Shown: positions 7,088 through 17,155, counted from the first letter of the stretch. The stretch: 64,000 bases of DNA from Methanococcoides sp. EBM-47 (GCA_001896725.1 MPPA01000047.1:1-64000), one strand, 5' to 3'. The notes: generated by a model not told the origin, from the sequence alone. Made by a program: numbers and translations.

Positions 7088-9412
7088 TCATTTTTTCTTT
7101 CTGTACATGTATCCAGCTACAAACATTCCAATTAATATTACAGCTATGACCGGAACAAAGAAATTGGAGCTTTTTGGCTGCGTTTGAACATGGTCCACAC
7201 TTTCTGTCTGGGCAGGATCGACCAGTTGATCCGATCTTGTAGCCTGTAACTTGGTATCTGTACTATTTACAGAGGTTTTATCCGCAGTGATGGCAAACGA
7301 AGAAAAGCCAGGAGTTGAAGCCCTGAATATCGCATAGTTTGGTGTATTGACAACCAATTCTGTAGGCAGCGCTTCCCATGCAGTTCCATCATATCTCTGC
7401 AACCTTATACTTTCGGGACTTATATCATTCTCCCCGATCCATGAATTATTTACCTTGAATTGTACCACTGCATCCTTTAGGTTAGCTCCCGTTGCAAAGC
7501 CGGCCTTCCCTACCCATATATTGATATATTTATACACAATACCTTCTGGATCACTGGTTACAAGCTTTGATCTGTTGTTCAGTACCTCTATGGTGGAAGC
7601 GATCTCACCTGAGTTCTTAAGGGAATAGAAGCTGATGGACTGTATGTCATTGCCTGGTCTTGTGAACTCATAGGTAACATTGGCATTCATCCTGAGGAAC
7701 TCATTGTCCACGTCTTTCAGTGCAATGTTCGAAAAGTCCTCAACACTGCCTGCACCACCACCTCCGCCGCTACTACTACTCTTTTTACTGCTACTTCCTC
7801 CACTACCTTCTCCACTGCTACCATTACTACTATCACTGCCTCCACTACTGTCGGAAGACGATGTACTCAAAGTGATAGTCGCCACATTTCCTTTAGTCCC
7901 ATTAGTGTAATAAGACAACAGAGAATAGGTATAACTGGTATCACTGTCCAGTCCATTGTCCTCATATGTTGATACAGAACCCATGATGTTACCAATAAAG
8001 ACGTCATTGCGATACATTTCAACATGATCCATATCCTGAGAGTTAGTCCAGGTCAATGTTATAGCGGTTGGACTGATGGCCTTTCCAGAAAGGTTTGAGA
8101 TCTGTGGCCCAGAAGAGGTAGCATCTGGAGCTGTAACAAAAATAGTAATTATTTCTGAATCAATAAGATCGTTTGATTCCGCAGTAAATTTGATAATATA
8201 ATTGCCTTCAATATCCGGGGTCCAGCTGAAAGCACCTGTGACCGTATCAAAGGCAGCTCCATCTGGAAGGTTTGAAGCAGAGTATGAGATAGGATCACCA
8301 TCATGGTCTGTTGCTGAAACAGTGAACGTAAGTAATTGACCCATAGTTACCGACCTATCACCTATTTCTGAAATTACTGGTGGCTGATCTATTTTATTCC
8401 CTGGAGTCACATTTCCCGTGTAATTGCCTGAGAGATCATTAAGTGTGAATATCACAAGACCATTACTGGAATCGGCCACAAAGGCATAATTGTCAGCCAC
8501 AGCAACATTATGGGCATAATCACCATCATAGTTCCCTATATAGGCAGGAGATAAGGGATTGCTAACATCTACAACAGAAACACCCATACCATCAGCTAAA
8601 TAGGCATAGTTGCCTGAAACTGCAACACAATTTGAATCGCCATTGCTGGGATACTTACCCGCTAGAACTGGTACGGACGGATCACTGACATCCAGAATTA
8701 CGAGACCATTGTAATCAGCCACATAGGCATAATTACCTGATATAACAGAACTATATGCATAAATGGAATCATATGTCCCTGTAAGGCTTGGAGAAGAAGG
8801 ATCAGAAATATCTATGATCACAAGGCCGCTACTGCCATCTAAAATAGCTTTGCCATCATCAGCTACATATGCATAGTTACCTGATACAGTGACCCCATTC
8901 GCAAATCCAGCGGTATCATAGGCCCCTGCAAGGGTCGGTGATGAAGGGACAGTTATATCAAGAATAACAAGGCCGCTAAAACCAGAAGCTGCATAAGCAT
9001 AATTATCCGAAAGAGCAATACCTTGTACAAAACTGTCTTCAGTACTATATGTACCTACAATGCTTGGGGAAAATGAAGTACTGATATCAACAATAGTAAC
9101 TCCGTTGCCTCCATTGGCTACATAAGCATAATTATCTGATATTACGATATCATATATTTCTGATGAAACGGTTACCCTACCCACCTCCGAAGGAGAAGTT
9201 ACATCGCTTATATCAAGTATGACAAGGTCCTGACCCTGGTCAATATAGGCATAATCACCCGCTGCCGCAATGCATGATACATCTTCACTGAACTGACCAA
9301 CAATGTCCACATTGATGTTATCTGCTGAACAGATCCCGGTGGCCATTATCAAAAGGAACAATACTGACACTGAATAGGCCGATCTACTTACATTGGTTTG
9401 CACTTTTATCAC
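7088..9412 (-). CDS. Secreted LVIVD beta-propeller surface protein with PGF-pre-PGF module
   Basis: The 774-aa protein has an N-terminal signal (hydrophobic residues about 13-29) and seven LVIVD-type blades (about 35-325; repeated cores such as LVILDISD...SP with NYAYVA), consistent with a seven-bladed beta-propeller. An Ig-like putative cadherin fold (about 340-430, ending FSWTPDIEGNY), a fibronectin III-like domain (about 435-520), a Ser/Gly linker, a PGF-pre-PGF domain (about 555-710) and a C-terminal helix with a YRKKK tail follow. The C-terminal third closely matches the proteins encoded on either side. The start may be GTG 9412 or the in-frame GTG 9403. Function is unknown; extracellular binding or S-layer association is likely from architecture. 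Confidence 0.85.
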   Translation of the reverse strand: MIKVQTNVSRSAYSVSVLFLLIMATGICSADNINVDIVGQFSEDVSCIAAAGDYAYIDQGQDLVILDISDVTSPSEVGRVTVSSEIYDIVISDNYAYVANGGNGVTIVDISTSFSPSIVGTYSTEDSFVQGIALSDNYAYAASGFSGLVILDITVPSSPTLAGAYDTAGFANGVTVSGNYAYVADDGKAILDGSSGLVIIDISDPSSPSLTGTYDSIYAYSSVISGNYAYVADYNGLVILDVSDPSVPVLAGKYPSNGDSNCVAVSGNYAYLADGMGVSVVDVSNPLSPAYIGNYDGDYAHNVAVADNYAFVADSSNGLVIFTLNDLSGNYTGNVTPGNKIDQPPVISEIGDRSVTMGQLLTFTVSATDHDGDPISYSASNLPDGAAFDTVTGAFSWTPDIEGNYIIKFTAESNDLIDSEIITIFVTAPDATSSGPQISNLSGKAISPTAITLTWTNSQDMDHVEMYRNDVFIGNIMGSVSTYEDNGLDSDTSYTYSLLSYYTNGTKGNVATITLSTSSSDSSGGSDSSNGSSGEGSGGSSSKKSSSSGGGGGAGSVEDFSNIALKDVDNEFLRMNANVTYEFTRPGNDIQSISFYSLKNSGEIASTIEVLNNRSKLVTSDPEGIVYKYINIWVGKAGFATGANLKDAVVQFKVNNSWIGENDISPESIRLQRYDGTAWEALPTELVVNTPNYAIFRASTPGFSSFAITADKTSVNSTDTKLQATRSDQLVDPAQTESVDHVQTQPKSSNFFVPVIAVILIGMFVAGYMYRKKK

Positions 9413-9500
9413 CAGCTCCTCAACAGTAGAGGATTTTCAGCACGATCAAATTATATAAAGCTCCTATAATTTACACAGGAAGCATCTAACCTTCTGTTCA

Positions 9501-9526
9501 AGCCCCTGCACTTGTGTAAAGGGGCT
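9501..9526 (-). terminator. Hairpin behind the protease-like surface gene
   Basis: AGCCCC (9501-9506) pairs with GGGGCT (9521-9526), with a further T-A pair, CAC/GTG pairing and a short loop. It lies 11 nt past the stop at 9537 on the minus strand, and its core sequence closely matches the hairpin at 7050-7072. Confidence 0.4.
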
Positions 9527-9536
9527 AGCAGATTAA

Positions 9537-12500
9537 TCATCGTTTGCTGAGATATACATATCCAACAGCAACTAATGATATAATAAATATACCTACGATG
9601 ATCGTCCAGGTGCTGGATCTTTTTGGCTGACTTTCTTTCAGGTCTGCATCTTCCATTTGAACAGGCTCTATGTCTGCAGCACTACTTACAGAGGAAGCTA
9701 GAACATTTTCAGCTGTAATGACAAATGGAGAAAATCCAGGGGTTATAGACTCAAATGTTGAATATTCTGAGTTCACACTTTCCGGGTACGTAGGCAATAT
9801 TGTCCACACACCTCCATCATATCTCTGTAACCTTATATCTGCAGGATCCACACCCTGTTCCTGAAGCCATGGAGTGGCAACCACGAACTTTATTCTTATA
9901 TCGTTGATATTTGAAGTTGATGAAAAACCAAACTTACCCACCCAGATATTAATATACTTATACACAAGGCCTTCTGGGTCGCTGGTAACTAGTCTCGACC
10001 TGTCTTTAAGGACCTCTACAGTGGAAGTGATCTCACCTGAGTTCTTAAGGGAATACAAACTAACCGACTTAATAGGATTACCTTCTCTTTTGAACTCATA
10101 GATAGCACTGGCATTCATTCTAAGGTACTCACTATCCACATCCTTTAGCACAACATTTGCAAAGTCCTCAGCACTGCTTGCGCCGCCTCCACCACCAGTA
10201 CTCCGGCTGGATGCAGAGCCACTGCTGCTTCCACTGTTACTTCCACCACTGCTTACTCCATTTCCACCATTGTTCGGAGAGGGAGAAGAGGTTAAAAGAG
10301 TAATGTTTACCATGGCACCTTCAGTTCCACCAACATCATAAGGCAGCAATGAATATTCATAGCTTGTATTGCTCTCCAATCCACTATCTGTATACTGAGA
10401 TGTGGACCCTGTTACATTCCCAATGATAGTACTGTTCCTGTATATCTCAACAAAAGCTATACCTGGAGAATTTGTCCAGGTCAAAGTGATGGAACTTGAA
10501 CTAATATCACTTGCTAAAAGATCGGAAATAAATGGAACTGCACCAAGCACATCGATCGTTATGGTCTGTGAATCATTTAGACCGTTAGACTCTGCAATGA
10601 ATGTAACAACATAACTCCCCGCAGCTGTCGGGGTCCAGCTGAAATCGCCTGTTTCGCTATTCAGTTCAGCTCCCTCAGGAAGTGCTTCTGCAGAATATGT
10701 GATAATATCCCCATCCTCATCAGTAGCAGAGATATTGAAGCTTAGAAGCTGGTTCTCGTCTGTGACCTTGTCACCAATGGCAGCAAACTGTGGTGCTCTG
10801 TCGACATTATGAACTGTTATCACCACATTTTCAGATTTCATCAGACCATTTGAACTAGCCACAAACCGGACATTATATACGCCTGAATCACTATAACTGG
10901 GAACCCAGTTGAATTCACCGGTCACATTGTTAAGACTGGCTTCATAAGGTAGGTTAGTGGCAAGATAGCTGATAGGGTCCATATCAAGATCGATGGCCGA
11001 GACCGTAAAACTAAGTAATTCGTTCTCGTTCACCTCTTTGTTACCAATAGGATTGAGTATAGGTTCTCTGTCAACATTGTTCACAGTGATAGTAATATAC
11101 TCTGAAACACTAAGATTATTTGCCTCTGCAGTAAAAACTACATTATAGATCCCTGAATCATTATAGCCTGGTATCCAGCTGAATATACCTGTTTCAGTAT
11201 CAAATATAGCCCCATCTGGCAGTCCAGTTGCAGATAATGTGATGATACCCCCTTCTGGATCACTGGCTGAAACAACAAATTCGAGCAGATCAGCCTCATT
11301 GATGAACTTATTGCCTATCGGGCCAAGATCTGGTGCTCTACCCATATCACCGACTGTGATAATTATTACTTCGGATACACTTAGGCCATTAGCTTCTGCA
11401 GTGAATGTCACCTGATAGTTACCAGCTGTACCATTAGAAGGTATCCAGCTGAAAGTTCCTGTAGCAGCATCAAATGTGGCATCAGTAGGCAAACCGGTGA
11501 CCGAGTATGTAACCACATCACCATCGGGATCACTTGCCGAGATCACAAATTCTAAGAGACTGCCTTCATTTATCCACTTGTTGCCGATCACCTGAAGTTC
11601 TGGTGCTCTGTCAACGTTATTGACCTTTATGACAGTTGTCCTGGAATCTGTGTACGTTCCATCTGACACAGAGAATATAACATTATATGTTCCAGCATCA
11701 TCATATGTAGGGGTCCAAGAGAACACATTACCTGTTAGGGTGCCAAAAGGAGCATCTGTAGAATATATGAGATCATCACCATCCATATCTGTGGCTAAGA
11801 GGCTGATGGTCAGATGTTGGGTTTCGTCTATTTCCCGATTACCAATATCTTCAAGTACAGGAGCATGGTTCACATAAGAAGTGAAACAGTTCAGTGCATC
11901 CACTCTCCCATATCCGGAATTATAATCAAAACCTGGAGGGCCTATATCCTCGGCACTTTCATATAGTATGGTCCGCACTTCAGCGGCTGACATGGTTACA
12001 TCACTTCCCCACAACTGTGCAGCCACAGCTGCAATATGAGGTGCTGATGCACTGGTTCCTGAGAAAATCGTGCCAAAATTACCTGCTCCAGTGACAGCTA
12101 CACGATTAATACCAGCAAGATCTGGTTTCTCTCTGACCGTAGAAACGGGATATGCAATTGTCACTGGTCCTCTCGATGAAAAGTATTCTACGTCATCGTG
12201 ACCAACGTCATTGGCAGATATAGCAGCCACTGCAATAACATCTGGCACTGCAGGATGACCAAATATAGAATCACTGGACGTGAGGTTTGTCTGGTCCAGA
12301 GTTACTGCAGAGGCAGGATATATGAAAAGTTCAAGAGTACACTGTTGTGCCGTACCATCACTATTTCTGATCTTTACATAAGCTGGTTCTGTAAGATATG
12401 ATGTCTTGATCCATTCTAATGGGTCGCCGTTACCATTTTGCCTATTAGAAGAAAAGGCAATGGTCCTCCCAGACCTGTCCAGGACATAAAGGTCATAATC

Positions 12501-13556
12501 ATTCGCAGAAGATCCAAATTGATCATCCCATTGGAGGAACAGCTGAAAAGATGTTCCCTTAGGAAGAGGAAATATCTTGTTGTGAAAACCAGTACCATCA
12601 TCAATGAACATTCCCTGATAATGCCTCGTTCCCGAGTTGCCAGCAGCTGAGATATATATTATATTATCATTTGCTATTACTTTAGCGACGTGTTTAGCAA
12701 CAACCCCATCTTCAAAGAATGGCTCATCAGGCCATGTAATATCATCTACTATAATAGTACAGCCTGATGCTATTAGTTCATCTATGGCATCGTTGAATTC
12801 ATATATACTATTCCCATGATCGTGGAAGTATAACTTTGCACCGGGAGCCATATCATGTATGATCTCCATCATGGCAATACCTTCATTACCACCTATATTA
12901 TTTCTTAAAATAGTAACATCTGATGGCAGATCCCCGGAAGCCTGTGCTGTGGATATTGCATCCACCCCATTAGAGATCACACCTACCTTTATACCATTAC
13001 CGTTATGGCGATAACCAGATCTTACAAGATTGGTCCTGTGTATAGCATCCCCTGCTGTCGTAACAGAACCAAGGTTCATCAGTGGGCGTGCAACTGTCCT
13101 TATATTGCGTACTTCTTTTAAGAGCGCTATCTCTTCCAGCCTGTATACATCTACCCAGGCAGCAACTTGGGAATTATCTTCATCTCTACTGGTAATGTTC
13201 CAGACATATGGGTCTAGTATCGTTGTTGGTTCCCCTTGTAGCAGACCGATATATACGAATACCAGTTGCTGCCCCGGTTCGCTATTTACTGAGGTATCTA
13301 AAGAAATAATAGTATTGGTATATGCAGTTGCTCCCAAACTGAGGTCCTCTGGGTCCGATATTAAACCTCTAAGGTCACTGCTGATCTTCTGCTGAGCCTC
13401 AGTCAAAAATGAACTGTCATTCAAAACCATGATACCTGTCTGGTCCACATTAGTAGTTCCAGTTACTACAGACAATGGACCAAAAATGACTATACATGAC
13501 AATAGTAAAATAATTGTACAACTAATCAGTTGCTTGATCTGTGTTTTAAAGTTCAT
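9537..13556 (-). CDS. Giant secreted subtilase-like protein with five Ig-like domains and PGF-pre-PGF module
   Basis: The 1339-aa protein has a signal peptide (about 10-32), a subtilisin-family (S8) domain (about 165-560), five cadherin/He_PIG-type Ig-like repeats (about 568-1015; each with IGNK...DGD and FSWTP or close variants), a fibronectin III-like domain, a Ser/Gly linker, a PGF-pre-PGF domain and a C-terminal transmembrane helix with KR tail. In the peptidase the nucleophile motif FSGTSASAPH (S502) and oxyanion AAGNSG (N307) are present. The Asp motif reads VGVISNGVD, with Asn at 196, and the region that normally holds the catalytic His reads NEGIAMMEIIHD, so activity is doubtful. ATG at 13556 has an AGGGG site. 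It probably acts outside the cell, anchored to the membrane. Confidence 0.85.
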   Translation of the reverse strand: MNFKTQIKQLISCTIILLLSCIVIFGPLSVVTGTTNVDQTGIMVLNDSSFLTEAQQKISSDLRGLISDPEDLSLGATAYTNTIISLDTSVNSEPGQQLVFVYIGLLQGEPTTILDPYVWNITSRDEDNSQVAAWVDVYRLEEIALLKEVRNIRTVARPLMNLGSVTTAGDAIHRTNLVRSGYRHNGNGIKVGVISNGVDAISTAQASGDLPSDVTILRNNIGGNEGIAMMEIIHDMAPGAKLYFHDHGNSIYEFNDAIDELIASGCTIIVDDITWPDEPFFEDGVVAKHVAKVIANDNIIYISAAGNSGTRHYQGMFIDDGTGFHNKIFPLPKGTSFQLFLQWDDQFGSSANDYDLYVLDRSGRTIAFSSNRQNGNGDPLEWIKTSYLTEPAYVKIRNSDGTAQQCTLELFIYPASAVTLDQTNLTSSDSIFGHPAVPDVIAVAAISANDVGHDDVEYFSSRGPVTIAYPVSTVREKPDLAGINRVAVTGAGNFGTIFSGTSASAPHIAAVAAQLWGSDVTMSAAEVRTILYESAEDIGPPGFDYNSGYGRVDALNCFTSYVNHAPVLEDIGNREIDETQHLTISLLATDMDGDDLIYSTDAPFGTLTGNVFSWTPTYDDAGTYNVIFSVSDGTYTDSRTTVIKVNNVDRAPELQVIGNKWINEGSLLEFVISASDPDGDVVTYSVTGLPTDATFDAATGTFSWIPSNGTAGNYQVTFTAEANGLSVSEVIIITVGDMGRAPDLGPIGNKFINEADLLEFVVSASDPEGGIITLSATGLPDGAIFDTETGIFSWIPGYNDSGIYNVVFTAEANNLSVSEYITITVNNVDREPILNPIGNKEVNENELLSFTVSAIDLDMDPISYLATNLPYEASLNNVTGEFNWVPSYSDSGVYNVRFVASSNGLMKSENVVITVHNVDRAPQFAAIGDKVTDENQLLSFNISATDEDGDIITYSAEALPEGAELNSETGDFSWTPTAAGSYVVTFIAESNGLNDSQTITIDVLGAVPFISDLLASDISSSSITLTWTNSPGIAFVEIYRNSTIIGNVTGSTSQYTDSGLESNTSYEYSLLPYDVGGTEGAMVNITLLTSSPSPNNGGNGVSSGGSNSGSSSGSASSRSTGGGGGASSAEDFANVVLKDVDSEYLRMNASAIYEFKREGNPIKSVSLYSLKNSGEITSTVEVLKDRSRLVTSDPEGLVYKYINIWVGKFGFSSTSNINDIRIKFVVATPWLQEQGVDPADIRLQRYDGGVWTILPTYPESVNSEYSTFESITPGFSPFVITAENVLASSVSSAADIEPVQMEDADLKESQPKRSSTWTIIVGIFIISLVAVGYVYLSKR

Positions 13557-13926
13557 TCATACCCCTTAACCACTAAAATATTAAAAGATCTAGTTCCAAG
13601 AATGGTACTTTGTATCAATATGGTTTGTGGGGTATGTCATTTGAGTTTAAGTAACTAATCTTAAATTATATTTTAAATATGAATTAATTTTTGTTTAATC
13701 CTCACCAATATTAACATATTTTTCTTTTTAAAATTGGAACACTTTCTTGGAACATCAATACTTGGCTACTTACTTATCCTTAACTTATTCCAGATCCAAG
13801 CCAGCATAGCAATGGATCATCAGTATATTTCATAATTGAAAAAGAAACTTTTTTATAAAATGTATCCATATATAATCCATACAATAAACAAAACTGTATT
13901 TACATCACTTCACTAGAGAGATCCCC
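13557..13926. other. Divergent promoter region, surface protease and pfkB
   Basis: This 370-nt AT-rich region separates two divergent starts. On the plus strand, TTTTATAAAATG near 13850 or CATATATAATCC near 13868 could be the pfkB box A, with an AGAGAG ribosome site just before its ATG. No further ORF or RNA is seen. Confidence 0.5.
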
Positions 13927-14865
13927 ATGAAAACAATCGTTGCCCTGAACATGAACCCTACAATAGATAAAAGCACTACAACAGAACATGTGATCGCTGA
14001 ACGTAAGCTTTATTGTGGACCTGCCAGTTATGAGCCAGGAGGTGGTGGGGTAAATGTTTCTCGGGCCATAAAGAAACTTGGAGGAGAATCATTGCTTATT
14101 TATCCTGCCGGAGGCATGTCGGGCAAGATGTTAAACGAACTCCTGGAACAGGAGGGGATCGACCAATTACTATTACCTATAAAAGGATTCACAAGAGAAA
14201 ACCTTATTGTCCTTGAAAAAACTACAGGAAGGCAGTTTCGCTTTGGCATGCCGGGACCAGATCTTGAGAAAGATGAATGGGAGCACTGTCTTCAGATACT
14301 TTATACCACCAGCCCGGCTCCTGATTACCTGGTGGCCAGCGGAAGCCTCCCATTGGGTGTACCTTCTGATTTCTATGCCCGTGTTGCGCGTGTCGGGAAG
14401 GAGATGGGTGCAAAGGTCATAATTGATGCTGCTGGCGATGCCCTTGCACATGCACTGCAAGAGGGTGTGTACTTGATCAAACCCAATGTGCGCGAGTTCA
14501 GGGAGCTTGTCGGCAACAATACAAAAGATGAAAGACAGATAACAGAAGCAGCTCAGAGCATGATCAGGGCCGGACAGTGCGAAGTGGTGGTCATATCCCT
14601 GGGTGCAGCAGGTGCTCTTCTGATTTCTAAGGATATTGTAGAACACATAGTGCCTCCAACTGTGCCCATTAGTAGCAAGGTGGGAGCAGGAGACAGTACA
14701 GTGGCAGGTATCGTCCTAAGCCTTTCAAGGGGAAAAGAGCTAAGAGAATCTGCCCTATATGGAATAGCTGCCGGTTCTGCTGCAGTTATGACACCTGGGA
14801 CCGAGCTATGCCGAAAAGAAGATACGGAGAGGCTATTTGAAATGATGACATCTCCTTCGAACTGA
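13927..14865 (+). CDS. pfkB: PfkB-family hexose-phosphate kinase (6-phosphofructokinase 2-like)
   Basis: The 312-aa ribokinase-fold enzyme most resembles bacterial PfkB (phosphofructokinase 2) and the 1-phosphofructokinase/tagatose kinases. Signatures are EPGGGGVNVSRAI (about 36-48), PAGGMSG, TRENLIVLEKTTGRQFRFGMPGP with its break, SGSLPLGVP, and the C-terminal GAGDSTVAGI motif carrying the catalytic Asp (about 257). Predicted reaction: ATP-dependent phosphorylation of fructose 6-phosphate or a related sugar phosphate. Methanogens usually use ADP-dependent phosphofructokinase or run gluconeogenically, so an E. coli-like PfkB suggests acquisition from bacteria. It stands alone, with long gaps on both sides, so the substrate cannot be set from context. 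Confidence 0.88.
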   Translation: MKTIVALNMNPTIDKSTTTEHVIAERKLYCGPASYEPGGGGVNVSRAIKKLGGESLLIYPAGGMSGKMLNELLEQEGIDQLLLPIKGFTRENLIVLEKTTGRQFRFGMPGPDLEKDEWEHCLQILYTTSPAPDYLVASGSLPLGVPSDFYARVARVGKEMGAKVIIDAAGDALAHALQEGVYLIKPNVREFRELVGNNTKDERQITEAAQSMIRAGQCEVVVISLGAAGALLISKDIVEHIVPPTVPISSKVGAGDSTVAGIVLSLSRGKELRESALYGIAAGSAAVMTPGTELCRKEDTERLFEMMTSPSN

Positions 14866-15585
14866 ATAAAGAAAGGTATGTAACAAAGATAAGATCTGTT
14901 ATAGATCAACTGATTATTGCAAAGTGATCTTGTATTTAAAAAAAGGTGTTATAATAGAAATATTTTTTACATTTTTTCTTATAAATTATATAAATATAGT
15001 TCTAAACAACATAGGCTAACATAGCTAATGTAGTGGATGAAAAACTTATAAAAAATCCTGATGATGCACCACTTCTGCAGTGAATATTCCATATACAGTA
15101 TAAAAATTCAATAATTAATATAATTATTGTATCATACATTCTTACATCGGACTACAAGTTTGTGAAGTGTAATAAATGAGGAGACTGGTGTTGAACATAT
15201 GTTCTTTCTGGACGTTTACAACTATCCAACAGTGTACTGAAGTTTTCCGATACTTGCATAGCTATATCAATAAGAGTTTTAATTACTTATTAGGCAAAAC
15301 ACAAACATGCCTATGTGCTTATGATGCAGATAAACACAAGGGACTTTTCATTAAAGAATTTAATAATTAATAGTTTAGCTAAGCTTAGAAAAGAGGATTT
15401 CTACAGGGACACATTTATATTATTAATAGCTAGCTCAAATGGTCTAAGCTCTCGCAGACATAGGAACAGCATTTTATATATTATAATGACACTAATATAC
15501 GCTATGCACTTATGTAGTCATTGACGACAGATTTAAAAAGTTATATCTTAAATATTATGTGCCTAATTTTTCACAGGTGGTATAA
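14866..15585. other. 720-nt AT-rich intergenic region
   Basis: The short ORFs here (15176-15370 and 15315-15524) have no recognisable family or ribosome sites, and I regard them as chance. TATA-like motifs occur (AAATTATATAAATATAG near 14983). The last 15 nt carry an AGGTGG ribosome site for the KaiC-like gene. No RNA gene was recognised. Confidence 0.5.
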
Positions 15586-16320
15586 ATGGCTGATGCAGAT
15601 ATGAAAGAAAGGGTAAATACTGGTATCCCAGGATTGGACGAAATGCTACGCGGAGGGTTTTTTAAAGGTACTGCAAATGTGGTCTCAGGTGATTCGGGTA
15701 CTGGGAAGACCATATTTGGAACCCAGTTCATCCTTGAGGGGGTAAAGAAAGGCGAAAAAGTAATGTGTATAATCACATCTGAAGAATCAAAGTCCATAGT
15801 CAAAGAAATGTATACTTCATTTGGCTGGGATTTAGAAGAATACGTTAAACAAGGTTTACTGGTTTTTGTTGACATCACTGATCCAAGCCTGAGGTTGCAG
15901 AAGAGTGTGGAGATTGCGCCATCAGAGCTGATCAAGAGTTTTAAAAAACTTGTGGAAAGCAAGATCGAAGAACTAAAACCATCCAGAATATTTATCGATT
16001 CAATTGAAGCGCTATTCCTTGCCATTGAATCTAATTACAAGCTCAGGACGCTTATTGATGATGTGTTCGGTGTATTCCGCAAGCATGGGGTTACTTCTGT
16101 TATAACTGTAGGAGCTATGTATGGGCTTGATACAATGGTAGAATACGGAGCGGATTCTGTGGTGAAACTTGGTAGGATCATCGCTGGTAACAACTTGCAG
16201 CGTTCGATCTATGTTATGAAGATGAGAGGTTCAGGCACTATCAATGAAGTTCGTGTCCTTAATATCAGTGATAGTGGCATGCAGGTTCTAGCTCAATCCC
16301 CATATCTGGAGAGCAATTAA
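15586..16320 (+). CDS. KaiC-like RecA-superfamily ATPase
   Basis: The 244-aa single-domain protein carries the KaiC/RadA-type N-terminal signature TGIPGLDEMLRGG, Walker A GDSGTGKT (35-42), and Walker B-like RIFIDSIEAL. It is about half the length of cyanobacterial KaiC and belongs to the archaeal family of single-domain KaiC-like signalling ATPases, whose roles are mostly unknown; some affect motility or sensory pathways. An AGGTGG site precedes the ATG. It stands next to a convergent DUF5591 gene and an HTH regulator. No kaiA or kaiB is present. Confidence 0.88.
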   Translation: MADADMKERVNTGIPGLDEMLRGGFFKGTANVVSGDSGTGKTIFGTQFILEGVKKGEKVMCIITSEESKSIVKEMYTSFGWDLEEYVKQGLLVFVDITDPSLRLQKSVEIAPSELIKSFKKLVESKIEELKPSRIFIDSIEALFLAIESNYKLRTLIDDVFGVFRKHGVTSVITVGAMYGLDTMVEYGADSVVKLGRIIAGNNLQRSIYVMKMRGSGTINEVRVLNISDSGMQVLAQSPYLESN

Positions 16321-16367
16321 GGAATATTTCAGTTTTCTAGCAGCTAGTATTTTCTGTGTATCAATGG

Positions 16368-17048
16368 CTATAACACATACCAGTCATTGTCATTGATATT
16401 TTCTTCTTTTTCCTTTACTTCAATGACTGGTCTGCCCAAAGGTTTGCTAATAGCTTCCGTAAGATCTTGTAAGTAATCCTTTTGATTAAGGCTTCCAAAA
16501 ATGAAGCTTTTACCAGGCTGGATATTTCTTTCTATGGTCTTGGCCTTTGGGACTATAGTAACAGGAATAGACGTCATTTCAACAGCTTTTTCCATAGCTG
16601 TTCTAAAATCCCCTATGCAATAAGCTATTCTGTGTCTATAATTATCTTTTGTTTTTTCTAGATAGCGTGCAAGCCTTTCAGTTTCCATTAAGATGAAATC
16701 GCGTTTTATTTTTGATACATTGCATTTTCCCATCATGAACTGGTAGTCCATGAATGGATACTGCGTATCCAGTTCCCTGGGAGTGACACCACATGTGCCA
16801 AACACTACAATATGTACCATTTCAGGTTCAAGTATCCCGAAGATCAACCTATCGAATATTTTATGCGATGGGCTTTCATGATATGGTTTCTTTTTAGCAC
16901 ATGGCAAGAATATGCAGAAGTCACGGACCGGTGGTTCATATTCAGTAAGTATCCACTCATTGGCACGTTTCATATCAGGATGATATATTAACATATCTGT
17001 GTCAAGAGGTTCTGCAGAGCGTTCGTTTTCTGGGATTATAGGTTTCAA
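16368..17048 (-). CDS. DUF5591 protein related to the archaeosine synthase core
   Basis: The 226-aa protein contains FLPCAKKKPYHESPSHK (about 48-64), which matches the LPC-A-KPY-S-SH pattern of the DUF5591 domain found in archaeosine synthase ArcS. ArcS attaches lysine to preQ0 in tRNA for G+ (archaeosine) formation. Full-length ArcS is much longer (TGT-like N-terminus and PUA), so this is a stand-alone paralogue and its substrate is uncertain. The encoded start at 17048 is TTG without a clear ribosome site; the ATG at 16994 is an alternative. It is convergent with the KaiC-like gene. Confidence 0.65.
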   Translation of the reverse strand: MKPIIPENERSAEPLDTDMLIYHPDMKRANEWILTEYEPPVRDFCIFLPCAKKKPYHESPSHKIFDRLIFGILEPEMVHIVVFGTCGVTPRELDTQYPFMDYQFMMGKCNVSKIKRDFILMETERLARYLEKTKDNYRHRIAYCIGDFRTAMEKAVEMTSIPVTIVPKAKTIERNIQPGKSFIFGSLNQKDYLQDLTEAISKPLGRPVIEVKEKEENINDNDWYVL

Positions 17049-17155
17049 AGTAAGACGAGTTCTGAGAAACTATATATATATCTATCGATGTTATGGTTTT
17101 GTATAAACTGCACAATTGCTTATGCTTTTAGATTTTTGCGATAAAGAGGCACAAA

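Noticed and set aside
15176-15524. Two overlapping short ORFs between pfkB and the KaiC-like gene
   Set aside because: No ribosome site, no recognisable family, and AT-driven composition.
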